In this document: positions 41,714 to 51,062 of the stretch, one piece after another
Numbering within the stretch: position 1 is the stretch's first letter
Layout: each line of letters begins with the position of its first letter
Assembly: GCF_011303755.1 (NCBI RefSeq)
Contig: NZ_CP049885.1
Coordinates: forward strand, 212,001-276,000
Source of the DNA: Acidovorax sp. HDW3
GTDB lineage: Bacteria > Pseudomonadota > Gammaproteobacteria > Burkholderiales > Burkholderiaceae_C
DNA length: 64,000 nucleotides
Direction: 5' to 3'
Translations under genes and position numbers: made by a program
Notes under the pieces: model-generated
What the model saw: only the letters and a program-made list of their open reading frames with translations
The model's database searches: none
Told to the model about the DNA's origin: nothing

Positions 41714-42643
41714 CTAATTGCTGACCATGCCGTCGCCCAGGCGCTGGGCGGCGCCGCTGCGCACCAGCGCCGTCACCAGGCTGTGCAGCCAGGTCTGCAG
41801 GCTGTGCTGGGGGAAGTGGCGGGCGCGCACGCTGTCCAGGTAGGGGGTGGCGGCGGCCCATTGCTGCAGCGCTGCTTCGCTCAGCTGCCCATGCTGCAGC
41901 AGCTTGAATTTGAGCAGCACCTTGGCGGCGTGCTCGGCGTGCTGCAGCGGGTCGTCGGTAAAGCGCTGCAGGCGCCGGTGCGCGCGCGCCAGGGCGCCGG
42001 GCAGGTCGCCAAACACCGGGCCGTGGCCGGGCAGCACGGTGCGTGGCGCCAGCTGTGCGATCAGCTCCAGCGTGGCGCCGACGGCGGCGAAGGCGTCCTC
42101 GCCTTCGAGCTCGGGAAAGACGACGCCAAAGCCATGCTCCCACAGCGCGTCGCCCGACAGCAGCAGCCCGTCGCGGGGCTCGAACAGCAGCACGGCGTGC
42201 GGGTCGTGCCCAGGGGCGGCGTGGACCTGCCAGCTGTGCCCGCCCAGGTCGATGGTGCTGCCCGGCACCAGCGTGGCGTCGTAGCCAAAGCGCGGGCAGT
42301 CCTGGCCGGTGGCGGCGTAGCTCAGGGCGGCCATGTCCCAGTCGGCCACGGCCTGCGCCTGGCCGGGCGGGATCAGCGTTTGCAGCTGTGGCCAGGCCGC
42401 TTGCAACACGGCATTGCCGCCGCAGTGGTCGCTGTGCAGGTGGGTGTTGAGCAGACGTGCCAGCGGCGCCCCGGCCAGGGCCGACTGCACCAGCACCAGG
42501 GTTTGCGCGCTGTGGCTGCAGTAGCCGCTATCGACCAGGGCGGCGCCGCCGCTGCCGCCGGTGAACAGGTAGTTGTTGGCCGACAGCCAGCCGCGTTCGA
42601 TTACGATGATTTCTGGCGGTAGGGCAGGCGGGGTAAGCGTCAT
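41714..42643 (-). CDS. MBL-fold metallo-hydrolase
   Basis: A 309-aa metallo-beta-lactamase-fold hydrolase with a binuclear zinc site. NTHLHSDHCGGN carries the HxHxDH motif. The later ligands are in APGHDPHAVLLF and SGDALWEHGFGVVF, and VLPGHGPVFGD supplies another His. The C-terminal helical extension (about 225-309) resembles the LACTB2/glyoxalase II-like thioesterase group. The substrate is unknown. It is on the same strand as fadD, which ends 21 bp before its start, with a half copy of the dispersed repeat in that gap. Confidence 0.88.
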   Translation of the reverse strand: MTLTPPALPPEIIVIERGWLSANNYLFTGGSGGAALVDSGYCSHSAQTLVLVQSALAGAPLARLLNTHLHSDHCGGNAVLQAAWPQLQTLIPPGQAQAVADWDMAALSYAATGQDCPRFGYDATLVPGSTIDLGGHSWQVHAAPGHDPHAVLLFEPRDGLLLSGDALWEHGFGVVFPELEGEDAFAAVGATLELIAQLAPRTVLPGHGPVFGDLPGALARAHRRLQRFTDDPLQHAEHAAKVLLKFKLLQHGQLSEAALQQWAAATPYLDSVRARHFPQHSLQTWLHSLVTALVRSGAAQRLGDGMVSN

Positions 42644-42644
42644 T

Positions 42645-42670
42645 AGCTATATAAATAATAGCAATCAGGC
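42645..42670 (+). repeat. Dispersed palindromic repeat, half copy (8)
   Basis: TAGCTATATAAATAATAGCA matches the right-hand tail of the family (TAGCTATTAAATTAGTAGCA in copy 7). The GCGCTTG stem half is absent. It lies in the 21-bp gap between fadD and the MBL gene and runs slightly into the fadD end. Confidence 0.6.
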
Positions 42671-44350
42671 GCCAGGGCGCAGCTCGCGGCGCAGGATTTT
42701 GCCGACGTTGGTCTTGGGCAGCTCGTTCCTGAACTCGATGTACTTGGGCCGCTTGTAGCCGGTGAGCTGGTCGTGGCAAAAGCGCAGCACGGCGTCTTCG
42801 GTCAGGTCGGGGTTGCTCTTGGTGACGAAGACTTTGATGGCTTCGCCCGATTTTTCGTCCGGCACGCCGATGGCGGCGCACTCGACCACGCCCGGGCACA
42901 GGCCGATGACCTGCTCGATCTCGTTGGGAAAGACGTTGAAGCCCGAGACGATGATCATGTCCTTCTTGCGGTCGATGATGCGGGTGTAGCCGCGCGCGTC
43001 CATGACGCCGATGTCGCCGGTGCGCATGAAGCCGTCGGCGGTGAACGCCTTGGCGGTTTCCTCGGGCTGGTTGTAGTAGCCGCGCATCACGTTCGGGCCC
43101 CGGATGCAGATCTCGCCGCTCTCGCCCAGCGGCAGATCGGCGCCGGCGTCGTCCTTGATGGCGATGTCGATGCCCGGCAGCGGCAGGCCGATGCTGCCGG
43201 TGAACTCGGGGTTGTTCACCGGGTTGTTGGTGCCGACGGCGCAGGTCTCGCTCATGCCCCAGCCTTCGATCATGGTGCTGCCCGTGACCTGCTTCCACTG
43301 CCGCGCCGTGCCCTCGCTCGCGGCCATGCCACCGGCCTGCGAGACGCACAGGTGCGAGAAATCGACGGTTTTGAACTCGGGGTTCTGCAGCAGCGCGTTG
43401 AACAGGGTGTTGACCGCCGGCAGCATGTGGAACGGCCGTTTTTTCAGCACGGCGACGAACTTGGGAATGTCGCGCGGGTTGGGGATGAGCGTCAGGCAGG
43501 CGCCCTGGCGGATGGACAGCAGGCCCAGGGTAAGGGCGAAGATGTGGTACAGCGGCAGCGCTGCGATGTAGCGCGCCTTGGACAGATCGCCCACCCGCGC
43601 CAGCGCCGGCGCAAACCAGGCTTCGGCCTGCAGCGTGGCGGCGACGATGTTGCGGTGCGTGAGGATGGCGCCCTTGGACAGCCCGGTGGTGCCGCCGGTG
43701 TACTGCAAGAAGGCGATGGAGTCGAGCGTTGCCTGGCTCGGCTGCAGGCGCAGGGCGCGGCCGTGCTCCAGCGCTTTCTTGAACGGCGTCAGCTGGCGCC
43801 CGCCGGTCAGCGGCAGCTCGTAGGCCGGCACCATCTTGGCGAGGTGGCGCACGGCAAAGGTGATCCAGCAGCCGTAGGCCGCGCCCAGCAGGTCGCCCAT
43901 GGCGGTGAGGCAGACGTGGCGGATGCCGGTCTTGGGCAGCACCTCGGCCAGGGTGTGGGCGAAGTTCTCCAGGATGATGATGGCGCTGGCGCCGCTGTCC
44001 TTGAGCTGGTGCTCCAGCTCGCGGGCGGTGTACAGAGGGTTGACGTTGACGCAGGTGTAGCCCGCGCGCAGCACGCCGGCCATGGCGACGCCGAACTGCG
44101 GAATATTGGGCAGCATGATGGCCACGCGGGCGTCTTTCTCCAGCCCCAGGCTTTGCAGCCAGGCGCCCAGGGCGGCGCTGTGCTGGTCGAGCTCGCCGTA
44201 GCGCATGGTGCGGTCCATGCAAATGGAAAAGGGGTTGCCCGCGTTTTTCTGGAACGATTCTTCCAGCAGATGGGCGACCGAGCGGTACTGCCCCGGATCA
44301 ATATCGTGTGCAACGCCGGGGGGGTAGCTCTGGAGCCAGACTTTTTCCAT
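42665..44350 (-). CDS. fadD: Long-chain fatty acid-CoA ligase FadD
   Basis: Activates fatty acids to acyl-CoA with ATP at the membrane. It is 561 aa, the same size as E. coli FadD. The AMP-binding motif YTGGTTGLSKGAILTH, GWGMSETCAV, RTGDIGVMDARGY and the C-terminal GKILRRELR (catalytic Lys) are all present. It could feed the WS/DGAT, ACBP and beta-oxidation, and lipase products enter here. A long pyrimidine-rich leader precedes the ATG at 44348-44350. Confidence 0.95.
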   Translation of the reverse strand: MEKVWLQSYPPGVAHDIDPGQYRSVAHLLEESFQKNAGNPFSICMDRTMRYGELDQHSAALGAWLQSLGLEKDARVAIMLPNIPQFGVAMAGVLRAGYTCVNVNPLYTARELEHQLKDSGASAIIILENFAHTLAEVLPKTGIRHVCLTAMGDLLGAAYGCWITFAVRHLAKMVPAYELPLTGGRQLTPFKKALEHGRALRLQPSQATLDSIAFLQYTGGTTGLSKGAILTHRNIVAATLQAEAWFAPALARVGDLSKARYIAALPLYHIFALTLGLLSIRQGACLTLIPNPRDIPKFVAVLKKRPFHMLPAVNTLFNALLQNPEFKTVDFSHLCVSQAGGMAASEGTARQWKQVTGSTMIEGWGMSETCAVGTNNPVNNPEFTGSIGLPLPGIDIAIKDDAGADLPLGESGEICIRGPNVMRGYYNQPEETAKAFTADGFMRTGDIGVMDARGYTRIIDRKKDMIIVSGFNVFPNEIEQVIGLCPGVVECAAIGVPDEKSGEAIKVFVTKSNPDLTEDAVLRFCHDQLTGYKRPKYIEFRNELPKTNVGKILRRELRPGA

Positions 44351-44430
44351 GCCTCAAACCTCTCTTCTCTCTTGCAGCGGGTGGTAGATACGAACGCCGC
44401 TGCATTGTGGAAGGGGCATGGGGGGCGGGG

Positions 44431-45165
44431 CTAGCGGGCTTGTCCCAGGGTTTGGCGCAAAGTCGTCCCACAGGCGACAGCCGGGGCGTCAAACAGCTGC
44501 GCCATCAGCGCCGCCTCGCGCGCCTCGATGGTGGCCAGAAACTGATCGACCGCGCCGCGCTCGCGCACCAGTTGGCCGAAGGTGTCAAAACCTGCCTCCA
44601 GAAAGCGCTGCAGCTCGCCCAGGCCGGCAGCGCGCGCCGGGCCGCGCATCATGTGCAGCATGGTGCGCAGGCCGGGCTTGGCGGTCAGGCGCGCCAGGTC
44701 GCGGCCCATGGCGAGCACGCTGGCGAGTTGCCCCTGGCGGGCCTGGGGCTGGCCCACACCTTTCCAGGCGGCGACGTAGCGCGCCGGCGCGTCACCGCTG
44801 GCCTGTTGCCAGTGCTGGCCCATGGCGTGGTCGAGCGCCTCGGTGTGCTGGTGCAGCTCGGCCAGCGCCACCGCCATGGCCACCACCGGGCGCGGAAACA
44901 GCGTCTGCAGCGTGCCGGCGATGCGGCCAAACTGCGCATCGCGCGCGGCGTAGTCGCTGCTGCCGTACAGCTCGGCCAGAAAGAACTGCGCCGCCGGGGC
45001 GTAGGTGTCCGATTGCAGCAGGTCGGCGTAGCTGCCGCGAAAGCGTGTCGATTGCAGCTCCTTGACGGCCTGCACCGCCTGCCCCAGTGGCGGGTCGGCG
45101 CTGCGCTGCTGGCGCAGCAGGGTCACTTGGGCGATGCATTGGCGGATGGTGTCGGCGGCGTCCAT
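44431..45165 (-). CDS. Conserved hypothetical protein (FFL-ELYG family)
   Basis: A 244-aa helical cytoplasmic protein. LQSTRFRGSYADLLQSDTYA, FFLAELYGSSDYAARDAQFG and AVALAELHQHTEALD are patterns I recall from uncharacterised beta-proteobacterial proteins. No catalytic motif is visible. The start is uncertain: ATG 45165 is used here, but 45186 (MKPAKN) is possible. It is divergent from the lipase-like gene at 45207, so the promoters must overlap. Confidence 0.72.
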   Translation of the reverse strand: MDAADTIRQCIAQVTLLRQQRSADPPLGQAVQAVKELQSTRFRGSYADLLQSDTYAPAAQFFLAELYGSSDYAARDAQFGRIAGTLQTLFPRPVVAMAVALAELHQHTEALDHAMGQHWQQASGDAPARYVAAWKGVGQPQARQGQLASVLAMGRDLARLTAKPGLRTMLHMMRGPARAAGLGELQRFLEAGFDTFGQLVRERGAVDQFLATIEAREAALMAQLFDAPAVACGTTLRQTLGQAR

Positions 45166-45206
45166 GGTATTTTTTGCGGGTTTCATCCGATTACACCCCA
45201 GGGCCC

Positions 45207-46097
45207 ATGAATGCACGTTGGCAACAAACTCTAGTTTTTCTGCAGCTGGCGCTGCTGCTGGCCTGGCTCGCCTGGGCCTGGCCGCAGTCGCCGCGCTGGG
45301 CGCTGGCGGGGCTGCTGCTGGCGTGGCTGTGGCAGTTGTTCAGCATGGGCCTGCCCTTTGTGCTGATGCAGGCGGTGAACCGCGCCGCCGCCGTGCCACC
45401 TGTGGGCCTGGCGCGGCTGCTGCGCGCCTGGTGGCGCGAGGTGGGCGCGGCGCGCCGGGTGTTTGGCTGGCTGCAGCCGTTTTGCCACCGGGCGCGGCCC
45501 GACTGCCTGGCGCCGACGCCGGGCCAGCGCGGTGTGCTGCTGCTGCACGGCTATCTGTGCAACCGGGGGCTGTGGCAGCCCTGGCTGCGCACCCTGCGCG
45601 CGCAGGGCCGGGCTTACCGGGCTTTGACGCTCGAACCCGCCTTCGGCACCATCGACGCCTACGCCAGCGCCATTGATGCGGCGGTGCGCGAGCTGCACGC
45701 CGCCACCGGCCTGGCGCCGCTGCTGGTGTGCCACAGCATGGGCGGGCTGGCCGCGCGTGCCTGGCTGCGTGCCTGCCCGGACGGGGCGCAGCGCGTGCAC
45801 CACATCGTCACCCTGGGCACGCCGCACCAGGGCACCTGGGCGGCGCGCTTTGGCTACAGCACCAACGCGCGCCAGATGCGCCAGGGCAGTGCCTGGCTGC
45901 AGGCACTGGTGGCGGCCGAACCGCCGGCGCAGGCGGCGCTGTTCACCTGCTGGTATTCCGATTGCGACAACATCGTTTTCCCGGCCCTGACGGCGACCCT
46001 GGCGGGGGCCGAAAACCGCCTGCTGTCCGGGGCCGGCCACATGCAGCTGGCGCTGGCGCCGCAGGTGCAGGCCGATACCCTGGAGCGCTTTTTGTAG
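45207..46097 (+). CDS. Alpha/beta hydrolase, triacylglycerol lipase-like
   Basis: A 296-aa serine hydrolase. Two N-terminal membrane helices (about 8-28 and 31-52) precede the hydrolase core, which has GVLLLHGYLCNRGLWQPWL, nucleophile elbow CHSMGGLAARAW, TLGTPHQGTWAARF, an Asp in CWYSDCDNIVFP and a His in GAGHMQLAL. It is probably inner-membrane anchored with the catalytic domain on one face. It differs from the two secreted lipases in this window and from the PGAP1-like one at 9.4 kb. It ends directly against the convergent phhA stop. Confidence 0.85.
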   Translation: MNARWQQTLVFLQLALLLAWLAWAWPQSPRWALAGLLLAWLWQLFSMGLPFVLMQAVNRAAAVPPVGLARLLRAWWREVGAARRVFGWLQPFCHRARPDCLAPTPGQRGVLLLHGYLCNRGLWQPWLRTLRAQGRAYRALTLEPAFGTIDAYASAIDAAVRELHAATGLAPLLVCHSMGGLAARAWLRACPDGAQRVHHIVTLGTPHQGTWAARFGYSTNARQMRQGSAWLQALVAAEPPAQAALFTCWYSDCDNIVFPALTATLAGAENRLLSGAGHMQLALAPQVQADTLERFL

Positions 46098-46931
46098 TCA
46101 GGCTGCGTCGGTCGCGTCGGCCGAGAACGCCGGCAGGCCGCGCAGCTGGGCGTACAGCGGCGTGAAGTCGGGCGCCGTCAGGGTAAACAGCTGTTCAAAG
46201 CTGTCGATGACGAAATACGTGCGCTGATAGCTATCAATTTGGTAGCGTGTGCGCATGGTGCGCGCCAGCTCCAGCGGGCGCCGCTGCGGCGCGGGGCTGC
46301 TGACGCTGTACTCCAGCTCGCCCGGGGAGCTGAGAATGCCGGCGCCGTAGGCGCGCAGCGCCCCGTCTTCGCGGATCAGGCCGAACTCGATGGTGTACCA
46401 GTACAGCCGCGCCAGCATCTCGCCCGCGCCCAGGCGCATGGCCTTGAGGCCGCCCTCGCCGTAGCGCTGCACGTAGTCGGCAAACACCGGGTGCAGCAGC
46501 AGCGGCACGTGGCCGAACAGGTCGTGGAACAGATCGGGCTCGACGATGTAGTCGAACTCCTCGGGCCGGCGCAGCCAATCCGTGACCGGGAATTTGCGCT
46601 GCGCCAGCAGGGCGAAGAAGGGCTCCTCCGGGATCAACCCCGGCACGCCGACGATCTGCCAGCCGGTGGCCGCCTGCAGGTGGGCGTTGATGTCGGCAAA
46701 ACGCGGAATGCGCTCGCGCGCGCCCAGCTGCGCCAGCATGGTGATGAACTGCTGACTTGCACGGCCGGGCAGCAGGGCTTCCTGGCGGGCGTACAGGCGC
46801 TGGTAGAGCGCGTGCTCGGCCTCGGTGTAGGCAGCGTAGTTTTGCGTGCAGGTGTAGTCGGCGCCGGCGCGCGCGTAGTCGCCGCGCGGTGGGCGGCTGG
46901 ACTGGCCGTAGATGACGGGGGGCTGGCCCAT
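46098..46931 (-). CDS. phhA: Phenylalanine 4-monooxygenase PhhA
   Basis: Tetrahydropterin- and iron-dependent hydroxylation of phenylalanine to tyrosine. It is 277 aa, close to the bacterial single-domain size. Iron ligands are the two His in DLFHDLFGHVPLL and the Glu in ARLYWYTIEFGLI; the pterin region GVPGLIPEEPFFALLAQRKF is intact. It follows hpd by 16 bp on the same strand, so the pair turns phenylalanine into 4-hydroxyphenylpyruvate (after transamination) and on to homogentisate. No PhhB gene is seen here. Confidence 0.95.
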   Translation of the reverse strand: MGQPPVIYGQSSRPPRGDYARAGADYTCTQNYAAYTEAEHALYQRLYARQEALLPGRASQQFITMLAQLGARERIPRFADINAHLQAATGWQIVGVPGLIPEEPFFALLAQRKFPVTDWLRRPEEFDYIVEPDLFHDLFGHVPLLLHPVFADYVQRYGEGGLKAMRLGAGEMLARLYWYTIEFGLIREDGALRAYGAGILSSPGELEYSVSSPAPQRRPLELARTMRTRYQIDSYQRTYFVIDSFEQLFTLTAPDFTPLYAQLRGLPAFSADATDAA

Positions 46932-46947
46932 GGCGTGTGCGCGGTTT

Positions 46948-48075
46948 TTACAGCACGCCCCGGCGTATCTGGTCGAGCTCTATGCTCTCGAACAGCGCCT
47001 TGAAGTTGCCGTTGCCAAAGCCCTCGTCGCCCTTTCTTTGGATGAACTCGAAGAAGATGGGGCCAAGCTGGTTCTCGCTGAAGATTTGCAGCAGCAGCGC
47101 GTCTTTTTTGCCGTCAATGAGGATTTTTCGCGTCTGCAGGGCGTCCAGCGGTTCGCCGTGGCCGGGGATGCGTTGTTCGATCAGCTCGTAGTAGGTGTCG
47201 GGCGTGTCGAGCAAGCGCACGCCGCTGGCCTTGAGGCCATCGACCGTGGCGTACAGGTCGTCCGAGCCCATGGCGATGTGTTGTATGCCCTCGCCCTTGT
47301 ACATGTCCAGGTATTCCTGGATCTGGCCGGGCTTGTCCTTGCCTTCTTCGTTGATGGGGATGCGGATCTTGCCGCAGGGGCTGGTCATGGCCTTGCTTTT
47401 CACGCCCGTGACCTGGCCCTCGATGTCGAAGTAGCGGATTTCGCGGAAGTTGAACAGGCGTTCGTAAAAATCGGCCCACTCGGCCATGCGGCCCCGGTGC
47501 ACGTTGTGCGTGAGGTGGTCGATATAGGTCAGGCCATGGCCCTTGGGGGCGAGCATGTCCTCGGTGCCGATGCCGGGCAGGGGCACGAAATCGACATCGA
47601 AGAAGCCGATGTTGCCGATGTCGCCGGGCTGCGCGCCGCCCTTGCCGCGCCAGCGGTCCACCAGGTAGATCAGGCTGTCGCCAATGCCCTTGATGGCCGG
47701 AATGTTCAGCTCGCCCGGCCCGGCCTGGCCGGCAAAACCCCAGGCGCCCAGGGTGAGGGCGCGCTCGTAGGCGGCCTTGGCGTCGTGCACGCGAAAGGCG
47801 ATGGCGCACACGCTGGGGCCGTGCAGGCGCGCAAAACGCTGCGCGAACGAATCGGGCTCGGCGTTGATGAGGAAGTTGATCTCGCCCTGGCGGTACAGCA
47901 GCACGTTCTTGTGCCGGTGCCGCGCCACGGCCTTGAAGCCCATGGCCTCGAAAGACCGGCCCATGGCGGCCGGGTCGGGGGCCGCGTATTCGATGAATTC
48001 AAAACCGTCGGTGCCCATGGGGTTGTCCCAGGTGGCAACCGACGGTGCGCTTGCTTGTGGCAAGGGTGCGGGCAT
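46948..48075 (-). CDS. hpd: 4-hydroxyphenylpyruvate dioxygenase
   Basis: Non-haem iron enzyme producing homogentisate in tyrosine breakdown. It is 375 aa. Iron ligands are the His in YIDHLTHNV, the His in [12 protein letters not shown] and the Glu in [12 protein letters not shown]. The start at 48073-48075 is selected because GGAGACACC precedes it and conserved sequence begins at [15 protein letters not shown]; the open frame extends to 48141. It is the first gene of the hpd-phhA unit. No homogentisate dioxygenase is nearby; the FAH-family gene at 28.3 kb could be a later step. Confidence 0.95.
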   Translation of the reverse strand: MPAPLPQASAPSVATWDNPMGTDGFEFIEYAAPDPAAMGRSFEAMGFKAVARHRHKNVLLYRQGEINFLINAEPDSFAQRFARLHGPSVCAIAFRVHDAKAAYERALTLGAWGFAGQAGPGELNIPAIKGIGDSLIYLVDRWRGKGGAQPGDIGNIGFFDVDFVPLPGIGTEDMLAPKGHGLTYIDHLTHNVHRGRMAEWADFYERLFNFREIRYFDIEGQVTGVKSKAMTSPCGKIRIPINEEGKDKPGQIQEYLDMYKGEGIQHIAMGSDDLYATVDGLKASGVRLLDTPDTYYELIEQRIPGHGEPLDALQTRKILIDGKKDALLLQIFSENQLGPIFFEFIQRKGDEGFGNGNFKALFESIELDQIRRGVL

Positions 48076-48188
48076 GGTGTCTCCGTAGCGGTGGTGCAGG
48101 TGGTGCGCCGCAGTATGCGTGCGTGCGTGGAGCCTGCGCATCCGGAGGAACCTTAGTCAGAAACCTGCTGCCATTGCGGTAGCAGGCA

Positions 48189-48217
48189 GGGGCTTTTTCA
48201 GCGTTGCTTAAAGCCCC
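48189..48217. terminator. Hairpin at the end of the first lipase gene
   Basis: GGGGCTTT / AAAGCCCC arms (48189-48196, 48210-48217) with a 13-nt loop overlap the lipase stop codon. Read on the minus strand the hairpin ends in A/T-poor sequence; it may also serve as a leader hairpin for neither gene. Assignment is tentative. Confidence 0.45.
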
Positions 48218-49143
48218 TGGGCTTGCAGGCGATGGGCTTGCTCGCGGAACAGGGTGACTGGGTTGGCAACAAACAGGTCGCGCAGGCCCAGCATCTGGTT
48301 GACTTCGTCGAGGTGGTTCTGGCCGTAGGTGCCAATCGTTTTGCCCAGGCGCGAGGAGCACACGGACACCAGGCCGTCGTTGGCCTCGCCAAAGACCAGC
48401 CCCGTCAGGGCCAGCGGCAGGTCGCTCGGGTCGAGCAAGTTGGTGATGGTTTTGTTGCCGGTCCAGGAGTAGTAGCGCACGCCGTTGACCAGCTCGGCAC
48501 CGTCGCCGCAGCCGCTGGTGGGCACGCCGGCACCAAAGTTTTGGTTGAAGCGGGCGGAGCCTGCGGTGGTCAGGGAGTTGAGTGCAGCCACGGGCACTTG
48601 GGGCAGATTTTTACCGCCCGAGGTGAAGTTGATCAGATCGGCCAGGGCCTTGGCGGCGCCGGCGGCGATTTTTTCCGTCACGCTGCCGGCGGGGGCCACG
48701 CCGCGCACGACGTCGGCCACGCGCGAGCCCCGGTTCACGCCGGCCACCGACGTGACGGAGGCCACCAGCTCTGGTGCCACACCCGCCACATAGCGCGTGG
48801 TCGGGCCGCCGTGCGAGTGGCCAATCAGGTTGACCTTTTGCGCGCCGGTGAGGGCCAAAATGGTTTTGACCTGGGCCAGCAGCTGCTCGCCGCGCACCTC
48901 GGAGCTGTTGGCGGCCGAGACTTGGGCCACATAGACTTGGGCTCCACCTTGGCGCAGTGCCTGCGGAATGCCGTAGAAGTAATCAATCCCCAGCACAGAG
49001 TCAAAGCCAAACAGGCCATGCACCAGCACGATGGGGTAACGCGTCTGCGTGTAGTTGTTGGCAGCCTGGGCAGCAGGCCACAGCGCCAGGCAGGCAGCGG
49101 CCAGGGCCAGGCCACGCAGGGCGCGGCGAAGGAAAGCGGTCAT
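48208..49143 (-). CDS. Secreted triacylglycerol lipase, paralogue 1 (no adjacent foldase)
   Basis: A 311-aa lipase of the Burkholderia/Pseudomonas family I. The signal peptide ends near AAQA (27). VLVHGLFGFDSVLG is the oxyanion region, S110 in LIGHSHGGPTTRY is the nucleophile, the acid is in GEANDGLVSV and the His in GQNHLDEVNQ. Two Cys (TSGCGDG, VCSSR) probably form the family disulfide. It aligns without gaps over all 311 residues to the lipase at 59.8 kb, with roughly three quarters of positions identical by eye. AAGGAG precedes ATG 49141-49143. Such lipases usually need a foldase; the only one here follows the other copy. AACGAACG at 49172-49179 is shared with the other lipase's upstream palindrome. 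Confidence 0.92.
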   Translation of the reverse strand: MTAFLRRALRGLALAAACLALWPAAQAANNYTQTRYPIVLVHGLFGFDSVLGIDYFYGIPQALRQGGAQVYVAQVSAANSSEVRGEQLLAQVKTILALTGAQKVNLIGHSHGGPTTRYVAGVAPELVASVTSVAGVNRGSRVADVVRGVAPAGSVTEKIAAGAAKALADLINFTSGGKNLPQVPVAALNSLTTAGSARFNQNFGAGVPTSGCGDGAELVNGVRYYSWTGNKTITNLLDPSDLPLALTGLVFGEANDGLVSVCSSRLGKTIGTYGQNHLDEVNQMLGLRDLFVANPVTLFREQAHRLQAQGL

Positions 49144-49359
49144 CTTTGTCTCCTTGTGTGAATTGAATAAAAACGAACGACCGTGCATTTCTGCGGAGTA
49201 GATTGTGGCCAGGGCGGGGTTGAGCCAAATGTGGTGAAAACCCGCTGGCTTGGCCGGAGTTTGTGTGCGTGACTTCGGGCTTCGGCAATGCCCTTACGTG
49301 ATATGTTGCATTGCAGCATTTAGTTTGGAGACTCTAGGGGAAAACCCTATAGTGCACCC

Positions 49360-50094
49360 ATGATGATCGCTACCAAAGACTGGATTGAAGCCTCTTACAA
49401 CGCTGGGCGCAGCTGGCTGCGCCCGCTGGAGGGCCTGCGCGCGCACCAGGAGCACCAGTCGCTGGTGCCGGTGATGGTGCCGATCCGCTCGCTGGGCGAG
49501 CACCACCGCCAGCGCATCGAAGACCACCTGATGCAGCTCGAACCGCAAGACCGCTATCTGCGCTTTGGCTACGCCGCCAACGACGACCAGGTGCGCCGCT
49601 ACGCGCAGAACCTGAACTTCGTGCGCGATGAGATTTTTGGCATCTTCAACCGCCGCCTGGAGCTGGTGGCGATGGCGCACGTGGCCTATTCCGACCAGCC
49701 TGGCACCAACCAGTGCGCCGAGTTTGGCGTCTCGGTGCTGAAAAAAGCGCGTGGCCGGGGCTACGGCGCGCGCCTGTTCGATCGCGCGGTGATGCACGCA
49801 CGCAACGAGGGCGTGAGCATGTTGTTCATCCACGCCCTGTCGGAGAACACCGCCATGCTCAAGATTGCGCGCAAGGCGGGCGCCACCGTCGAGCGCGACG
49901 GCTCGGAGTCCGAGGCACACCTGCAGCTGCCGCCCGCGAGCCTGGACTCGCGCATGGCGCAGCTGGTGGAGCAGCAGTTTGCCGAGATCGACTATTCGCT
50001 GAAAAAACAGGCCAAGCAGTTCTGGGACGTGCTCACGCAGGTGCAGCAGGTGCGCCAGAGCGTGCGCGACGGGCGCCACCAGGCGGCGGAGTAA
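49360..50094 (+). CDS. GNAT-family N-acetyltransferase
   Basis: A 244-aa protein with a GNAT fold. Acetyl-CoA binding is indicated by FGVSVLKKARGRGYGARLFD and the following helix ARNEGVSMLFIHALSENTAM. A C-terminal helical tail (about 195-244) is extra. LEPQDRYLRFGYAANDDQVR and LELVAMAHVAYSD are typical of a beta-proteobacterial clade with an unknown acceptor. The promoter region upstream (49144-49359) also serves the divergent lipase. Confidence 0.85.
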   Translation: MMIATKDWIEASYNAGRSWLRPLEGLRAHQEHQSLVPVMVPIRSLGEHHRQRIEDHLMQLEPQDRYLRFGYAANDDQVRRYAQNLNFVRDEIFGIFNRRLELVAMAHVAYSDQPGTNQCAEFGVSVLKKARGRGYGARLFDRAVMHARNEGVSMLFIHALSENTAMLKIARKAGATVERDGSESEAHLQLPPASLDSRMAQLVEQQFAEIDYSLKKQAKQFWDVLTQVQQVRQSVRDGRHQAAE

Positions 50095-50183
50095 GTTGCC
50101 GCTGTGCGCGGCAGGGGGCGCAACACGACGCCACTACACTAGCGGGCTTGTTCCACAACCTGCATGTCCTGCACCCTGTCGCA

Positions 50184-51062
50184 GTGTCTGAACCCTCTTC
50201 TGCGCGTCTTCCAGAAAAAGAAGACAAGCGCTCGTTCTTCCAGCGCGTAGCCGAATTCATCCATCCCGGCCCGGATTCCAAGGACGAGCTGATCGAAACC
50301 CTGGCCGACGCCGAGGACAACGAGATCATCGGCGCCGACGCCCGCGTCATGCTCGAACGCGTGATCCGCATGGCCGACATGACGGCGGGTGACGTCATGG
50401 TGGCTGCACCGCGCATGGACTGCGTCAACATCGACGCGCCGTTCGACGACATCTTGCAGCTCGTCATCCGCACCGCGCATTCGCGCTTTCCGGTGTACCA
50501 GGACGAGCGTGAAAACATCATTGGCACGCTGCTGGCCAAAGACCTGCTCAAGCTGCAGCGATCTCCCGCCCTGAACCTGCGCGCGCTGCTGCGCCCGGCG
50601 GTGTTCGTGCCCGAGAGCAAGGGCCTGAACGACCTGCTGCGCGAGTTTCGCGGCACGCGCAACCACCAGGCCATCGTCATCGACGAGTTTGGCCGCGTCG
50701 CCGGCCTGGTCACCATCGAGGACGTGATCGAGCAGATCGTGGGCGAGATCGAGGACGAATTCGACATTGCCGAGGACGAGGGCGACATCTTTGCCCTGGC
50801 CGACCATACCTTTCGCGTCTCCGGCGACACGCCGGTGGCGCGCGTCGCCGAAGCCTTTGGCGTTGCCATCCGCAGCAGCGACCCGGAGGAAGACTTCGAC
50901 ACCATCGGTGGCCTGATTGCGCACGAGATTGGCCACGTGCCCAAGCGCGGCGAGCAGGTGGACATGGCTGGCCTGCGCTTTGTCGTGCTGCACACCAAGG
51001 GCGGGGCCGTGCGCTGGTTCAAGGTGGCGCCGGTGGCGGGTGAGCCTGCGGGCAGTGCCTGA
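50184..51062 (+). CDS. corC: CorC/HlyC-type CBS-domain protein
   Basis: A cytoplasmic 292-aa protein with two CBS domains (about 60-180) and a CorC_HlyC transporter-associated domain (about 200-285). DMTAGDVMVAAPRMDCVNID, HSRFPVYQDERENIIGTLLA, VIDEFGRVAGLVTIEDVIEQ and IVGEIEDEFD are typical of YbeX, linked to ribosome and magnesium homeostasis. No ATG fits; GTG 50184 begins the conserved MSEPSSARLPEKEDKRSF start. It overlaps lnt by one base, giving the common ybeX-lnt pair. TACACT at 50135 may be a -10. Confidence 0.9.
   Translation: MSEPSSARLPEKEDKRSFFQRVAEFIHPGPDSKDELIETLADAEDNEIIGADARVMLERVIRMADMTAGDVMVAAPRMDCVNIDAPFDDILQLVIRTAHSRFPVYQDERENIIGTLLAKDLLKLQRSPALNLRALLRPAVFVPESKGLNDLLREFRGTRNHQAIVIDEFGRVAGLVTIEDVIEQIVGEIEDEFDIAEDEGDIFALADHTFRVSGDTPVARVAEAFGVAIRSSDPEEDFDTIGGLIAHEIGHVPKRGEQVDMAGLRFVVLHTKGGAVRWFKVAPVAGEPAGSA

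Noticed and set aside
46220-46250. Possible repeat copy in phhA (ATAGCTATCAATTTGGTAGC)
   Set aside because: Only the tail-like part matches, the stem core is absent, and the encoded residues (RYQIDSYQ..YFVIDSFEQL) are normal for phenylalanine hydroxylases.
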